Shown here piece after piece: positions 37,629 through 47,562 of a stretch of 64,000 nucleotides of DNA. The notes beneath the pieces were generated by a model. The model was not told where the DNA came from, did no database searches, and saw only the letters and a program-made list of their open reading frames with translations. Positions within the stretch are counted from its first letter, which is position 1. Each line of letters starts with the position of its first letter. This DNA comes from Pseudomonas cannabina (GTDB lineage Bacteria > Pseudomonadota > Gammaproteobacteria > Pseudomonadales > Pseudomonadaceae): assembly GCF_900100365.1 (NCBI RefSeq), contig NZ_FNKU01000001.1:1922001-1986000 (forward strand). Reading direction: 5' to 3'. Made by a program: the position numbers and the translations under genes.

Positions 37629-38567
37629 ATGACGGCTGCCGTCCCTCGTCAACCCGACCCGGCCGGTGGTGCGCACAGCACTGCTGGCGCGGCCCACCAC
37701 AAGGCGACGAGCATGCAGTCACCCCCATCCCTCGCACAGCGCTGGCGTGGCAGCCGCAACCTGCTGCCGGCGCTGCTGTTCCTAGGGCTGTTTTTCTTTG
37801 CGCCGCTGATTGGTTTGCTGCTGCGCGGTGTACTTGAACCCGTGCCCGGTCTGGGCAACTACGAGCAGTTGTTCGCTAACTCGGCCTACTCCAGAGTCTT
37901 GCTGAACACCTTCTCGGTTGCCGGGCTGGTCACGCTGTTCAGCCTGTTGCTGGGCTTCCCGCTGGCCTGGGTAATTACATTGGTGCCACGCGGCTGGGGA
38001 CGCTGGATTCTCAATATCGTGCTGCTGTCGATGTGGACCAGCCTGCTGGCCCGCACCTATTCGTGGCTGGTATTGCTGCAGGCTTCCGGGGTCATCAACA
38101 AGGCGCTGATGGGCATGGGCCTCATTGATCAGCCGCTGGAAATGGTCCACAACCTGACCGGCGTGGTGATCGGCATGAGCTACATCATGATTCCGTTCAT
38201 TGTCCTGCCGTTACAGGCGACCATGCAGGCCATCGACCCGATGGTGTTGCAAGCCGGTTCGATCTGCGGCGCAAGCCCGTGGAGCAATTTTTTCCGGGTG
38301 TTTCTGCCGCTGTGCCGTCCGGGGCTGTTTTCCGGAGGCCTGATGGTGTTTGTCATGTCGCTCGGTTACTACGTCACGCCCGCGCTGCTGGGCGGCGCAC
38401 AGAACATGATGCTGCCTGAGTTCATCGTTCAGCAGGTGCAATCGTTCCTCAACTGGGGGCTGGCCAGTGCCGCCGCTGCGTTGCTGGTGCTGATCACGCT
38501 GGTGCTGTTCTACTTCTACCTGAAGCTCCAGCCGGAATCCCCGGTCGGCGCCAGTAACGCGAGGTAA
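37629..38567 (+). CDS. ABC transporter permease (PotB-like)
   Basis: Inner-membrane permease, about 312 aa from this start, with six hydrophobic segments and the EAA-like loop MVLQAGSICGASPWSNFFRV. The start is uncertain: ATG 37629 is two bases after the upstream stop; ATG 37713 has a better AAGG site and would remove a Pro/Ala-rich 28-residue leader. Part of the importer operon. Confidence 0.85.
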   Translation: MTAAVPRQPDPAGGAHSTAGAAHHKATSMQSPPSLAQRWRGSRNLLPALLFLGLFFFAPLIGLLLRGVLEPVPGLGNYEQLFANSAYSRVLLNTFSVAGLVTLFSLLLGFPLAWVITLVPRGWGRWILNIVLLSMWTSLLARTYSWLVLLQASGVINKALMGMGLIDQPLEMVHNLTGVVIGMSYIMIPFIVLPLQATMQAIDPMVLQAGSICGASPWSNFFRVFLPLCRPGLFSGGLMVFVMSLGYYVTPALLGGAQNMMLPEFIVQQVQSFLNWGLASAAAALLVLITLVLFYFYLKLQPESPVGASNAR

Positions 38568-38573
38568 ACCGCC

Positions 38574-39389
38574 ATGCTCCTCACACCCAATGCCATGAGC
38601 CCGGGGCTGCGTACGGGCCTGTACCTGACCACGGTGGTGATCGCACTGTTTCTGCTGCTGCCGATCCTGTTCATCATTCTGCTGTCGTTTGGCTCATCGC
38701 AGTGGCTGGTGTTTCCGCCGCCTGGCTGGACGTTGAAGTGGTATCAGCAGTTCTTTTCCAACCCGGACTGGATGGCGGCGGCGATGTCCAGCCTCAAAGT
38801 CGCGATACTGACCACCATCGCCTCGGTGGCACTGGGCCTGCCGACCGCCTTTGCCTTGGTGCGCGGCCGGTTTCCGGGGCGTGACATGCTGTACGGTGTG
38901 TTCACCCTGCCGATGATCGTGCCGTTGGTGATCATCGCCGTGGCGGTGTATGCGCTATTCCTCAAGCTCGGTTACACCGGCACGCTGTTCTCCTTCGTCG
39001 TCAGCCACGTGATCGTCGCCCTGCCGTTCACCATCATCTCGATCATCAACTCGCTGAAGCTCTTCGATCAGTCCATTGAGGATGCTGCGGTGATCTGCGG
39101 CGCATCGCGTTTGCAGGCGATCTACAAGGTAACCTTCCCCGGTATCCGGCCGGGCATGATGGCCGGCGCGCTTTTCGCGTTTCTGGTGTCGTGGGACGAA
39201 GTGGTGCTGAGCGTCATGATGGCCAGCCCGACCCTGCAGACCCTTCCCGTGAAAATGTGGACCACGCTGCGTCAGGACCTGACGCCCGTCATCGCTGTCG
39301 CCTCAACGCTGCTGATCGCGCTGTCGGTGGTGATCATGTTCATCGCTGCGACCCTGCGTCGTCGCAACGAAGCCAGGAGTATTTCATGA
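38574..39389 (+). CDS. ABC transporter permease (PotC-like)
   Basis: 271 aa, six hydrophobic segments; the EAA loop reads EDAAVICGASRLQAIYKVTF. It is 6 bp after the first permease and its stop overlaps the ATPase start by 4 bp (ATGA). Confidence 0.88.
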   Translation: MLLTPNAMSPGLRTGLYLTTVVIALFLLLPILFIILLSFGSSQWLVFPPPGWTLKWYQQFFSNPDWMAAAMSSLKVAILTTIASVALGLPTAFALVRGRFPGRDMLYGVFTLPMIVPLVIIAVAVYALFLKLGYTGTLFSFVVSHVIVALPFTIISIINSLKLFDQSIEDAAVICGASRLQAIYKVTFPGIRPGMMAGALFAFLVSWDEVVLSVMMASPTLQTLPVKMWTTLRQDLTPVIAVASTLLIALSVVIMFIAATLRRRNEARSIS

Positions 39390-40540
39390 GTGCCGTGATC
39401 AAAGACCCCGCCCAGCCACAGCAAAAACCGCTGGTCGTGCTGTGCAACCTGAACAAGCATTACGGCAACTTCGCCGCCGTTGACGACATTTCTCTGGATA
39501 TCCAGGAGGGCGAGTTTCTGACCTTTCTGGGCTCCAGTGGCTCGGGCAAAAGCACCACGCTGTCGATGCTGGCCGGTTTCGAAACCCCCAGTTCAGGCGA
39601 GATTCTGGTCGGCGGCAAGTCGCTGGTGAATGTGCCGCCGCACAAGCGTGATATCGGCATGGTGTTCCAGCGCTACTCGCTGTTTCCGCACCTGTCGGTT
39701 CGCGACAACATTGCCTTCCCGCTGGCGATCCGCAAGCTGCCGACGGCCGAGCGCGAGAAAAAGGTCGATGCGATGCTCAAGCTGGTTCAACTGGAAGAGT
39801 TCGCTCACCGCCGCCCTTCGCAATTGTCCGGCGGTCAGCAGCAACGGGTTGCCATTGCCCGAGCGCTGGTCTACGAACCGCGCATCCTGCTGATGGATGA
39901 ACCACTCGGTGCACTGGACAAGAAACTGCGCGAAGACTTGCAGGATGAACTCCGTCAGTTGCACCGTCGGCTGGGCATCACCATTGTTTACGTGACCCAC
40001 GATCAGGAAGAAGCCATGCGCCTGTCCCAGCGCATTGCGATTTTCAGCCACGGCAAGATCGTCGGTCTGGGCAGCGGTTACGACCTGTTTCAGAACCCGC
40101 CAAACGCCTTTGTGGCTTCGTTTCTCGGTAACTCCAACTTCCTCAAGCTCAAGGCACAGGGCAACGCCGTGGCCGCGTTCGAAGGCAGTTCGCTGGCGAT
40201 ACGCCTTACGTCGGGGCTCAATACCGATCAAGACGTGCTGCTGATGGTGCGTCCGGAGAAGGCTCAAGCGTTGAGCGTTTCCCAGGCGGCCGCCACGCCA
40301 CTGGAAGCCGGCTGGAACGAAGTCAGCGCGAATGTCGCTGAAGTGCTGTTTCTCGGTGAGAGCCAGACCTGCTCGTTGGTGACCACCGGTGGCACGGCGA
40401 TGACCGTCAAGGCCTTGTCGGCCACCGGCATGCCGCTCAAGGCCGGCGATCCGGTGCGGGTGCGCTGGGCCGCCGCCGATGCGTGTATCTACACCGAGTG
40501 GACCGACAGCGACCTGAACAAAGCAGCCGGGGCGCACTGA
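39386..40540 (+). CDS. ABC transporter ATP-binding protein (PotA-like)
   Basis: 384 aa. Walker A GSSGSGKST, signature LSGGQQQR and Walker B ILLMDEP are present, with a C-terminal TOBE domain typical of polyamine/iron-type importers. The ATG at 39386 overlaps the upstream permease stop; the longer frame from 39191 is spurious as it lies within the permease gene. Confidence 0.9.
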   Translation: MSAVIKDPAQPQQKPLVVLCNLNKHYGNFAAVDDISLDIQEGEFLTFLGSSGSGKSTTLSMLAGFETPSSGEILVGGKSLVNVPPHKRDIGMVFQRYSLFPHLSVRDNIAFPLAIRKLPTAEREKKVDAMLKLVQLEEFAHRRPSQLSGGQQQRVAIARALVYEPRILLMDEPLGALDKKLREDLQDELRQLHRRLGITIVYVTHDQEEAMRLSQRIAIFSHGKIVGLGSGYDLFQNPPNAFVASFLGNSNFLKLKAQGNAVAAFEGSSLAIRLTSGLNTDQDVLLMVRPEKAQALSVSQAAATPLEAGWNEVSANVAEVLFLGESQTCSLVTTGGTAMTVKALSATGMPLKAGDPVRVRWAAADACIYTEWTDSDLNKAAGAH

Positions 40541-40547
40541 TTCTGAG

Positions 40548-41453
40548 TCAGACGGGCGCGTGATGCACGGCGAAGTAATCGCGCAGGAATTCCACTGTGA
40601 CGCGCATCTTCGCCGAGCTCATCAGCGGTGAGGTGTGCACCGCCCAGATATCCGCATCCTGCCGATACTCCGGCAGAACCTGAATCAGCCGACCTTCGGC
40701 CAGGTCGGTGCGCACATCCCAGAGCGAACGCAATAACAGCCCTCGCCCGTCCAGGCACCACTGGCGGGCAATTTCGCCATGGTTGGTCGACAGACTGCCG
40801 GTCACCTTCACGGTCTCTGCGCCTTGCGGCCCGTGCAGATGCCAGATGCCGAATGGCCGATCACGTTCCTTGATCACCAGGCAATCGTGGTTGGCCAGTT
40901 CACCCGGATTGACCGGCGTGCCCTGCCGTTGCAGATACGCCGGGCTCGCGCACAAGACCCGCCAGTTGCGGGCCAGATGACGGGCGCGCAGGTGCGGGGC
41001 GATCTGGTTGCCAACACGGATGTCCAGATCCACGCCTTCCTCGATCAGGTCGACCAGCCGATCCTGAATATCCAGCCGGATATCCAGCTTCGGGTAGCGC
41101 GCGGCCAGCTCTGACAAGGCCGGCGCAACAAAGCGCCGGCCGAAGCCCTGACTGCTGACCACACGCAACAGGCCGCTCGGTTCGCCGTGCAACGCCGCCA
41201 CTTCATCACCCATCTGCTGCACGGACTCCAGAATGCCCTTGGCCCACTCGTAGACCCGCTCGCCGTCTTCAGTGATCGACACCTGCCGCGTGGAACGGTG
41301 CAGCAACACCACGCCCAGGTTCTGCTCCAGCAGCTTGACACGCTTGCTGACGTACGCAGCAGACATGCCCAGCTCATTGGCCGCCCCCACGAAGCTGGAA
41401 CGCCGCGCAACGTGAATGAACACGTTCAGGTCATCAAGGTTTGGATAATTCAC
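40548..41453 (-). CDS. LysR-family regulator, DmlR-like
   Basis: 301 aa. N-terminal HTH LGMSAAYVSKRVKLLEQNLG, then the ligand domain. The NLDDLNVFIHVARRSSFVGAA start resembles DmlR, the activator of D-malate dehydrogenase. It diverges from a tartrate/D-malate dehydrogenase gene 114 bp away, the same arrangement as dmlR-dmlA in enterobacteria, so it probably controls that gene. Confidence 0.85.
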   Translation of the reverse strand: MNYPNLDDLNVFIHVARRSSFVGAANELGMSAAYVSKRVKLLEQNLGVVLLHRSTRQVSITEDGERVYEWAKGILESVQQMGDEVAALHGEPSGLLRVVSSQGFGRRFVAPALSELAARYPKLDIRLDIQDRLVDLIEEGVDLDIRVGNQIAPHLRARHLARNWRVLCASPAYLQRQGTPVNPGELANHDCLVIKERDRPFGIWHLHGPQGAETVKVTGSLSTNHGEIARQWCLDGRGLLLRSLWDVRTDLAEGRLIQVLPEYRQDADIWAVHTSPLMSSAKMRVTVEFLRDYFAVHHAPV

Positions 41454-41567
41454 GATTCGTGTTTTCTCAATCCATTAATCGGCTGATTATCTTTGTATCG
41501 TGCGCTTATAGCATGGATAGCCTGTGCTACTCAGCCCTTACCTGCCGTTCAAAAAGAGTGCCCTGCC

Positions 41568-42662
41568 ATGAACAACAAGAAACCGCGTATAGCGGCCATC
41601 GCCGGAGACGGCATCGGTCTTGAAGTCTTGCCCGAGGGAGTCAAGGTCGTTCAGGCAGTCGCTGCGAAACACGGGCTGGATCTGGAATTCGAGTACTTCG
41701 ACTGGGCCAGCTGCGATTACTACCTAGAACACGGCAAGATGATGCCGGACGACTGGTTTGACCAGCTGAAAGGCTTCGACTCGATCTTTTTCGGCGCTGT
41801 GGGCTGGCCGGACAAAGTGCCTGACCACATTTCCCTGTGGGGCTCGCTGCTCAAGTTTCGACGCGAATTCGACCAGTACGCCAATATCCGCCCGGTGCGG
41901 TTGTTCCCCGGCGTACCCTGCCCGCTCGCCAATCGCAAACCGGGTGACATCGACTTCATCGTAGTGCGCGAAAACACCGAAGGCGAATACTCGTCGCTGG
42001 GCGGGATCATGTTCGAAAACACCGAAAACGAGTTTGTGCTGCAGGAATCGGTGTTCACTCGTCGCGGCGTCGACCGCATTCTCAAGTTCGCCTTTGAAAT
42101 GGCCAGCAAACGCGAGCGCAAGCACGTCACTTCGGCGACCAAATCCAACGGCATGGCGATCAGCATGCCCTACTGGGATAAACGCACAGAGGCCATGGCG
42201 AGTCAGTACCCGGACGTCAGCTGGGACAAGCAGCATATCGACATCCTCTGTGCGCGCTTCGTGCTGCAACCCGAGCGCTTCGACGTGGTCGTCGCCTCCA
42301 ACCTGTTCGGCGACATCCTCAGCGACCTCGGTCCGGCGTGCGCTGGCACTATCGGCATCGCGCCCTCGGCCAACCTCAACCCGGAACGCAACTTCCCGTC
42401 GCTGTTCGAACCGGTGCATGGCTCGGCACCGGATATCTTCGGCCAGAACATCGCCAACCCGATTGCGATGGTCTGGTCAGGTGCGTTGATGCTGGAATTC
42501 CTCGGTCAGGGCGATGAGCGATTCACAACGGCGCATGACGACATCATCACGGCTATCGAGCAGGTGATCGCCAATGGTGACGTGACGCCGGATCTAGGCG
42601 GCACGCTTTTGACTCAGCAGGTGGGCGCGGCGATTGTCGAGCGCGTTTCTGCGGCCCGTTAA
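41568..42662 (+). CDS. dmlA: Tartrate dehydrogenase / D-malate dehydrogenase (decarboxylating)
   Basis: 364 aa beta-decarboxylating dehydrogenase of the isopropylmalate/isocitrate group, NAD+ and divalent-metal dependent. [17 protein letters not shown] is the N-terminal block, [15 protein letters not shown] the tartrate/malate-specific substrate loop, and [19 protein letters not shown] the C-terminal signature. I start at ATG 41568, where the conserved N-terminus begins. Converges on and overlaps by 4 bp the next regulator gene. Confidence 0.9.
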   Translation: MNNKKPRIAAIAGDGIGLEVLPEGVKVVQAVAAKHGLDLEFEYFDWASCDYYLEHGKMMPDDWFDQLKGFDSIFFGAVGWPDKVPDHISLWGSLLKFRREFDQYANIRPVRLFPGVPCPLANRKPGDIDFIVVRENTEGEYSSLGGIMFENTENEFVLQESVFTRRGVDRILKFAFEMASKRERKHVTSATKSNGMAISMPYWDKRTEAMASQYPDVSWDKQHIDILCARFVLQPERFDVVVASNLFGDILSDLGPACAGTIGIAPSANLNPERNFPSLFEPVHGSAPDIFGQNIANPIAMVWSGALMLEFLGQGDERFTTAHDDIITAIEQVIANGDVTPDLGGTLLTQQVGAAIVERVSAAR

Positions 42663-43546
42663 GCGCTTTGCGTGACGCTGGCAGGCGTGCCGCGCTGCTC
42701 CAGCAACTCCACGAAGCGAGTCAGGCTGCGCGACACCGCGCCCCTGCGCCAGATCAGCCAGGTGTGCAGAAAGCGAAATTTCTCGGACAGCGGCCAGACG
42801 CTGACCGTGGCGCAGCCGGGCATGCTTTTCAGCATGCTGCGCGGCATCAACGCCAGCCCGGCACCGGCGCTGACGCAGGCCAGCATGCCGTGGTAGGACT
42901 CCATCTCATGGATCTTGCCCGGCACCGCGGCATCATCAGTGAACCAGCGCTCGAAATGGTGGCGGTACGAGCAGTTGGCACGAAACGCATAGATGCTTTC
43001 ACCATTGACATCACGGCCACGCTTGACCGGGCTGTGGTTGAGCGGCGCAATAATAACCATCTCTTCTTCAAATACCGGGACGCCTTCCAGGGATGGATGC
43101 AGCACGGGCCCGTCGACGAACGCGGCCACCAGTCGTCCCGCCAGCACGCCATCGATCATCGTACCGGACGGTCCGGTGGACAGGTCCAGTTCGACCTTGG
43201 TGTTCTGCTGATTGTAGGCCGCCAGCAATGCCGGAATACGCACAGCGGCAGTGCTTTCCAGTGAACCCAGCGAAAAAGGCCCCTGTGGCTCGTCTCCGGA
43301 AACGGCCGCACGCGCCTCCTGCACCAGGTCCAGAATCCGTCGCGTGTAATCGAGAAAATTCCAGCCTGCGGGAGACAGACGCAGGCGATGTTTTTCGCGA
43401 ATGAACAGGTCGACGCCAAGGTCCTGTTCGAGCTGCTTGATGCGCGTGGTCAGGTTTGAAGGCACGCGATGAATCTGCTGCGCGGCAGCACTGATGCTGC
43501 CGTGCTCGGCGACGGCCGTGAATATTTCCAGCTGGACCAGATCCAC
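42659..43546 (-). CDS. ptrR: LysR-family regulator, PtrR/YneJ-like
   Basis: 295 aa. The HTH region [20 protein letters not shown] and the block [20 protein letters not shown] match E. coli YneJ (PtrR), which regulates the adjacent succinate-semialdehyde dehydrogenase gene in putrescine use. The same divergent partner is present here at 43649. Its stop codon overlaps that of dmlA. Confidence 0.85.
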   Translation of the reverse strand: MDLVQLEIFTAVAEHGSISAAAQQIHRVPSNLTTRIKQLEQDLGVDLFIREKHRLRLSPAGWNFLDYTRRILDLVQEARAAVSGDEPQGPFSLGSLESTAAVRIPALLAAYNQQNTKVELDLSTGPSGTMIDGVLAGRLVAAFVDGPVLHPSLEGVPVFEEEMVIIAPLNHSPVKRGRDVNGESIYAFRANCSYRHHFERWFTDDAAVPGKIHEMESYHGMLACVSAGAGLALMPRSMLKSMPGCATVSVWPLSEKFRFLHTWLIWRRGAVSRSLTRFVELLEQRGTPASVTQSA

Positions 43547-43648
43547 TTAATTCTCCAATCATGAACAATACGATCATTATTGTTCAGTTTTAGAGAGCAT
43601 AGCACGCCGATAGACTGGTCCCACTCCCCACCTGGACAGGATGGCGCA

Positions 43649-45040
43649 ATGACCACTATCAATAGTAATACCCATGCAATCTCGATCAACCCGGCCACCG
43701 GCGAGCAGATCGGCCACTATCCGTTTGAATCCGCAGCGGCGCAGGACATTACCCTCTCGCGTGCGGCCGCCGGTTTCGCAGGCTGGAAACGCAAGCCCGT
43801 GCAGGAGCGCGCACAGTTGATCGTCGCCATGGGCAAGGCGCTGCGCGACGACGCGGAAACCATCGCCCGGATGATCAGCGAAGAAATGGGCAAGCCCATC
43901 GCCCAGGCCAGAGGCGAGGTCGAAAAATGCGCGCAGTTGTGCGACTGGTACGCAGCACAGGGCCCGGCGATGCTAACGGCCGAATCGACTCAGGTCGAGG
44001 ATGACAAGGCCCGTATCGAGTACCGCCCGCTGGGGCCGATTCTCGCGGTGATGCCGTGGAACTTCCCGATCTGGCAGGTGCTGCGCGGCGCCATCCCAAC
44101 CTTGCTGGCTGGTAATACCTACGTGCTCAAGCATGCACCGAATGTGATGGGCTGTGCGTATCTGATGCGCGACGCGTTCCAGCGAGCAGGTTTTCCCGAG
44201 GGCGTGTTCGAAGTGCTTAACGTGTTGCCAGAGGGCGTTTCAAAGGCCATTGCTGACCCGCGCATTGCGGCGGTGACGCTGACCGGCAGCGTGCGTGCCG
44301 GCCAGGCGATTGGCGCTCAGGCCGGTGCCGCACTGAAGAAGTGTGTACTGGAACTGGGCGGCTCCGATCCGTTTATCGTGCTCGACGACGCCGATCTGGA
44401 TCAGGCGGTGAAAGCGGCGGTGATTGGCCGCTTCCAGAACACCGGGCAGGTCTGTGCGGCGGCCAAGCGCCTGATCATCGAGCAAGGCGTGGTCGAGGAG
44501 TTCACCCGCAGATTCGTCGAGCAAACGCGTCAACTGGTGACAGGCGACCCCCTCTCCAGCGAAACCTACATTGGCCCCATGGCGCGCTTCGACCTGCGCG
44601 ACGAACTGGATGCCCAGGTACAGGACACGCTCGCCGAAGGCGCCACGCTGTTGCTGGGCGGCCAAAAGGCTGAAGGCCAGGGCAATTATTATCAACCGAC
44701 CGTGCTCGGTGACGTCACCGATAAGATGACCTCGTTCCGGCAGGAGCTGTTCGGCCCGGTAGCGTCGATCATCACCGCCAGAGACGCGCAGCACGCTCTG
44801 GAGCTGGCCAATGACAGTGACTTTGGCCTGACCACGACGATTTATACCCGTGACCTGCAACTGGCCGAGCACATGACCGAAGAACTGGAAACCGGCGGTG
44901 TGTTCATCAACGGCTACAGCGCTTCAGATCCACGCGTGACCTTCGGCGGCGTGAAAAAAAGCGGTTTTGGTCGTGAGCTGTCGCACTTCGGGGTACGCGA
45001 ATTCTGCAATGCGCAGACCGTGTGGCGGGATCGTCACTGA
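43649..45040 (+). CDS. sad: NAD-dependent succinate-semialdehyde dehydrogenase (Sad/YneI)
   Basis: 463 aa. Strong match to E. coli Sad over the length: AISINPATGEQIGHYPF, EYRPLGPILAVMPWNFPIW, VLELGGSDPFIVLDDADLD (catalytic Glu), QNTGQVCAAAKR (catalytic Cys), GGVKKSGFGRELSHFGV. Oxidises succinate semialdehyde to succinate, feeding putrescine or GABA carbon into the TCA cycle. ATG 43649 fits the family start. Diverges from ptrR. Confidence 0.92.
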   Translation: MTTINSNTHAISINPATGEQIGHYPFESAAAQDITLSRAAAGFAGWKRKPVQERAQLIVAMGKALRDDAETIARMISEEMGKPIAQARGEVEKCAQLCDWYAAQGPAMLTAESTQVEDDKARIEYRPLGPILAVMPWNFPIWQVLRGAIPTLLAGNTYVLKHAPNVMGCAYLMRDAFQRAGFPEGVFEVLNVLPEGVSKAIADPRIAAVTLTGSVRAGQAIGAQAGAALKKCVLELGGSDPFIVLDDADLDQAVKAAVIGRFQNTGQVCAAAKRLIIEQGVVEEFTRRFVEQTRQLVTGDPLSSETYIGPMARFDLRDELDAQVQDTLAEGATLLLGGQKAEGQGNYYQPTVLGDVTDKMTSFRQELFGPVASIITARDAQHALELANDSDFGLTTTIYTRDLQLAEHMTEELETGGVFINGYSASDPRVTFGGVKKSGFGRELSHFGVREFCNAQTVWRDRH

Positions 45041-45138
45041 GGGTTCAGCAGATACACAGCCGTTGCGGGAGTGACCGGGGCGGCGATCCGCGCTGCTCGC
45101 GAAGAGACTGATGCAGCCGCTGACTATTTGCTGAGCAG

Positions 45139-45232
45139 TTAGTCCGCCTTCGCGAGCAAGCTCGCTCCCACGGGAGTCATCTGTGGGAGCGATGAGTGTG
45201 CTTGTGTGGGAGTGAGCTTGCTCACGAATAGG
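45139..45232. repeat. REP palindromes (multiple)
   Basis: CCTTCGCGAGCAAGCTCGCTCCC and a second GTGGGAGTGAGCTTGCTCACGAA element in opposite orientation, with a shorter TGTGGGAGCGAT copy between them. They occupy the gap between the convergent sad and flavin reductase-like genes. Confidence 0.8.
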
Positions 45233-45273
45233 CCCTTACGGTCGGCGAAGATCGTTAGAGCCAGACATCGCGA

Positions 45274-45858
45274 TCATTCCTCGCCTGTTTCCACTACCGC
45301 AGGCTCGCCAATGGTATAGAAGTGCCCACCCGCCACGTAGTGCAGGCTGCGCCATTTCGGGTCGGCTGTTTCGAATTCCCAATGCCCGTCTTTAAACACC
45401 CGGGTATCGGCCCAGGCACCCACCACTTCGCCGATGAACAGGTCGTAGGCCTGCTGATTATGCGGCTCGGGAATCACCTTGCAGATCAGCCAGGCCGAAC
45501 AGCCGACGACCAGCGGCGAGACGTGCCCCTCAATGCGAAACAGGTCCACGTTGGCCTTGTCCAGCTTGTCCGGGGTGAAAACCTTGCTCTGGGTGCCGAC
45601 GTCAAAGGTCATCTGCAATTGATCCAGATTAGGCACCTGCAGCGCGAAATAACCGCTCTTCTCCACCAGCCCGCGGGTCTTGGTCATCTTGTCGATCACC
45701 AGCGTCGCCTTGGGCGGCGAGAAGTCCAGCGCACAGGCCCAGGCCGCAGCCATGACGTTATGAACGCCTTCGTGACTGGAAGACACCAGCACGGTCGGTC
45801 CGTGGCTGAGCAGACGGTAAGCTTTTTCCAGCTCGACAGGACGAATGTGATTGTCCAC
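45274..45858 (-). CDS. Flavin reductase-like split-barrel protein
   Basis: 194 aa of the FMN-binding split-barrel superfamily (DIM6/NTAB-type): GPTVLVSSSHEGVHNVMAAAW, FALQVPN, and a C-terminal LHYVAGGHFYTIGEP that is typical of this conserved bacterial group. Probable FMN-binding oxidoreductase; the substrate is unknown. Confidence 0.85.
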   Translation of the reverse strand: MDNHIRPVELEKAYRLLSHGPTVLVSSSHEGVHNVMAAAWACALDFSPPKATLVIDKMTKTRGLVEKSGYFALQVPNLDQLQMTFDVGTQSKVFTPDKLDKANVDLFRIEGHVSPLVVGCSAWLICKVIPEPHNQQAYDLFIGEVVGAWADTRVFKDGHWEFETADPKWRSLHYVAGGHFYTIGEPAVVETGEE

Positions 45859-45987
45859 GTGTAACCCTCGGAAACATGATTCGTACCGCTACCGGCAGAG
45901 CAGCGAAATAAGGCATTCTGCATGCGCCACGCCGTGCGGCGTCGCGCGGCTGCAAGCGAACCTCCTCACCACTCATAAGGCATCGGA

Positions 45988-46611
45988 TTGAGCAGCATAG
46001 ACAGCCAGAACCCCGAAGTGTTCGCCCTGGTCCTCGCCGCAGGCCGCAGTCGGCGATTTGATGGAGACAAACGTCAGGCGCCGCTGCCCGGTGGGCATAC
46101 GTTGCTGACTGCAAGTCTCGAAAATGCCAGCAAAGCCTTCGTGCATGTCGCCGTGATACTGCGTGCGGACGATGATGCCGAAGCGCTGAATATTCCCGCA
46201 GAGGTCAAGATCATTCGCAGCGAACACGCCGACCTCGGCATGGGCCACAGTCTGGCCAGCGGAGTCGCAGCAGTGATGAACTCGTCGGCCGACGCAGTCG
46301 CAGTTCTGCTGGCAGACATGCCCTGGATACAGCCACAGACCTTGCGCGACCTGGCCGTGCTGGCTGATCCTCTGCGCATTGCCCTGCCGATGCATGAAGG
46401 CCAGCGCGGCCATCCTGTAATCATCGGGCGCCGGTTCTGGCCCCAGTTGCTGACACTCGAAGGTGATCAGGGCGCAAAGGCGCTGATCGTCAATAATCCA
46501 GAGCGCTGCGACGTACTGCGATGCGACGATCCCGGCGTTTTGCGCGATGCAGACACGCGATCAGCGCTGGCCATGGCCTGCCAGCAACAGCTTAAAGATC
46601 GTCGCGACTGA
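45988..46611 (+). CDS. mocA: MobA-like nucleotidyltransferase, probable molybdopterin cytidylyltransferase
   Basis: 207 aa GT-A fold. The nucleotide-binding motif LVLAAGRSRRFDGDKRQAPL and LLADMPWIQPQTL are MocA-like. It would make molybdopterin cytosine dinucleotide for the nearby Pao-type oxidase. The start appears to be TTG at 45988, with ATAAGG 8 bases upstream and no better ATG. It overlaps the convergent xdhC by 20 bp. Confidence 0.85.
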   Translation: MSSIDSQNPEVFALVLAAGRSRRFDGDKRQAPLPGGHTLLTASLENASKAFVHVAVILRADDDAEALNIPAEVKIIRSEHADLGMGHSLASGVAAVMNSSADAVAVLLADMPWIQPQTLRDLAVLADPLRIALPMHEGQRGHPVIIGRRFWPQLLTLEGDQGAKALIVNNPERCDVLRCDDPGVLRDADTRSALAMACQQQLKDRRD

Positions 46612-47560
46612 CACCGTTGGCAACCCGCAGAATATCGGCCATCACCGCAATCGCAATTTCTGCCGGCGTCTTGCTGCCAAGATTCAAACCGATAGGCGCG
46701 TGAATGCGCGCCAGCGCCGCGGCCTCCAGCCCGCCGATCCGCGCCAGACGCTCCAGACGCTTGCTGCTGGTGCGCATCGAGCCCATTGCGCCGATATAAA
46801 ACGCCTCGGTACGTACGGCTTCAAGCATGCTCAGGTCGTCCAGTTTCGGATCGTGCGTCAACGCCAGTACCGCCGTCGAACTGTGGCAGCCGCCTTCGGC
46901 GATGAACACGGCAGGCAAGACCCCGCGCACTTCAACGCCCGGCATCGAGAAACCTGCCGTGACCTCGACACGCGGGTCACAGACAATCACTTCGTAGCCC
47001 ATGGCGACGGCAAAACTGGCGCAGAACTCGGCCACGGGTGACAGACCGGCAAGCAGTACGCGATAGACCGCGCCCATGCGGATCCTGATGCGTTCACCGT
47101 CGACCTGTACCCGCGCCTCACCCAGCGCGGCAGGTCCCACGCTTCTCTGCATGCCACCCAGTTGCACTTCCCTGCTGACCAGCTCGCGTCCGGCCAGCGC
47201 CTGTTCGATAGCCGCCAGATGGGCGTCGGCTTCCGGGCTCGGTGCAATGCACTCGATCAATACGTCCAGCACGCCGCCACAAGGCAAGGCCCGCGTGGGC
47301 GCAAAACCACCATCACCATAACGAACCACCTGATTGACCGGCTGAAACTGTCCGGCGACGACGCGCTCCAGAAAGTCTTCTTCCACGCAACCACCCGACA
47401 GCGATCCGCGATGCTCGCCACTGCCCAGCGCCACCAGCATGGCCCCCGGCCCACGCGGGGCCGAGCCGAAGGTCGAGAGCACGGTGCACAGCCAGACCGG
47501 CTTGCCAGTGGCCAGCCAGTCACGCGCCTGTTGCACAACCTGCAAATCGAGTTGTTTCAT
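46592..47560 (-). CDS. XdhC/PaoD-like molybdenum cofactor insertion chaperone
   Basis: 322 aa. N-terminal XdhC/CoxI domain (WLCTVLSTFGSAPRGPGAML) and C-terminal Rossmann-like domain (YEVIVCDPRVEV, LTHDPKLDDL). It binds matured cofactor and inserts it in the large oxidase subunit. It begins 2 bp after the oxidase large-subunit stop, so it is the last gene of the oxidase operon. Confidence 0.9.
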   Translation of the reverse strand: MKQLDLQVVQQARDWLATGKPVWLCTVLSTFGSAPRGPGAMLVALGSGEHRGSLSGGCVEEDFLERVVAGQFQPVNQVVRYGDGGFAPTRALPCGGVLDVLIECIAPSPEADAHLAAIEQALAGRELVSREVQLGGMQRSVGPAALGEARVQVDGERIRIRMGAVYRVLLAGLSPVAEFCASFAVAMGYEVIVCDPRVEVTAGFSMPGVEVRGVLPAVFIAEGGCHSSTAVLALTHDPKLDDLSMLEAVRTEAFYIGAMGSMRTSSKRLERLARIGGLEAAALARIHAPIGLNLGSKTPAEIAIAVMADILRVANGVSRDDL

Positions 47561-47562
47561 CC

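Noticed and set aside
36043-37737. 564-codon minus-strand frame opposite ribBX and the ABC binding protein
   Set aside because: Spans two well-supported genes and an intergenic region antisense; no domain or ribosome-binding site.
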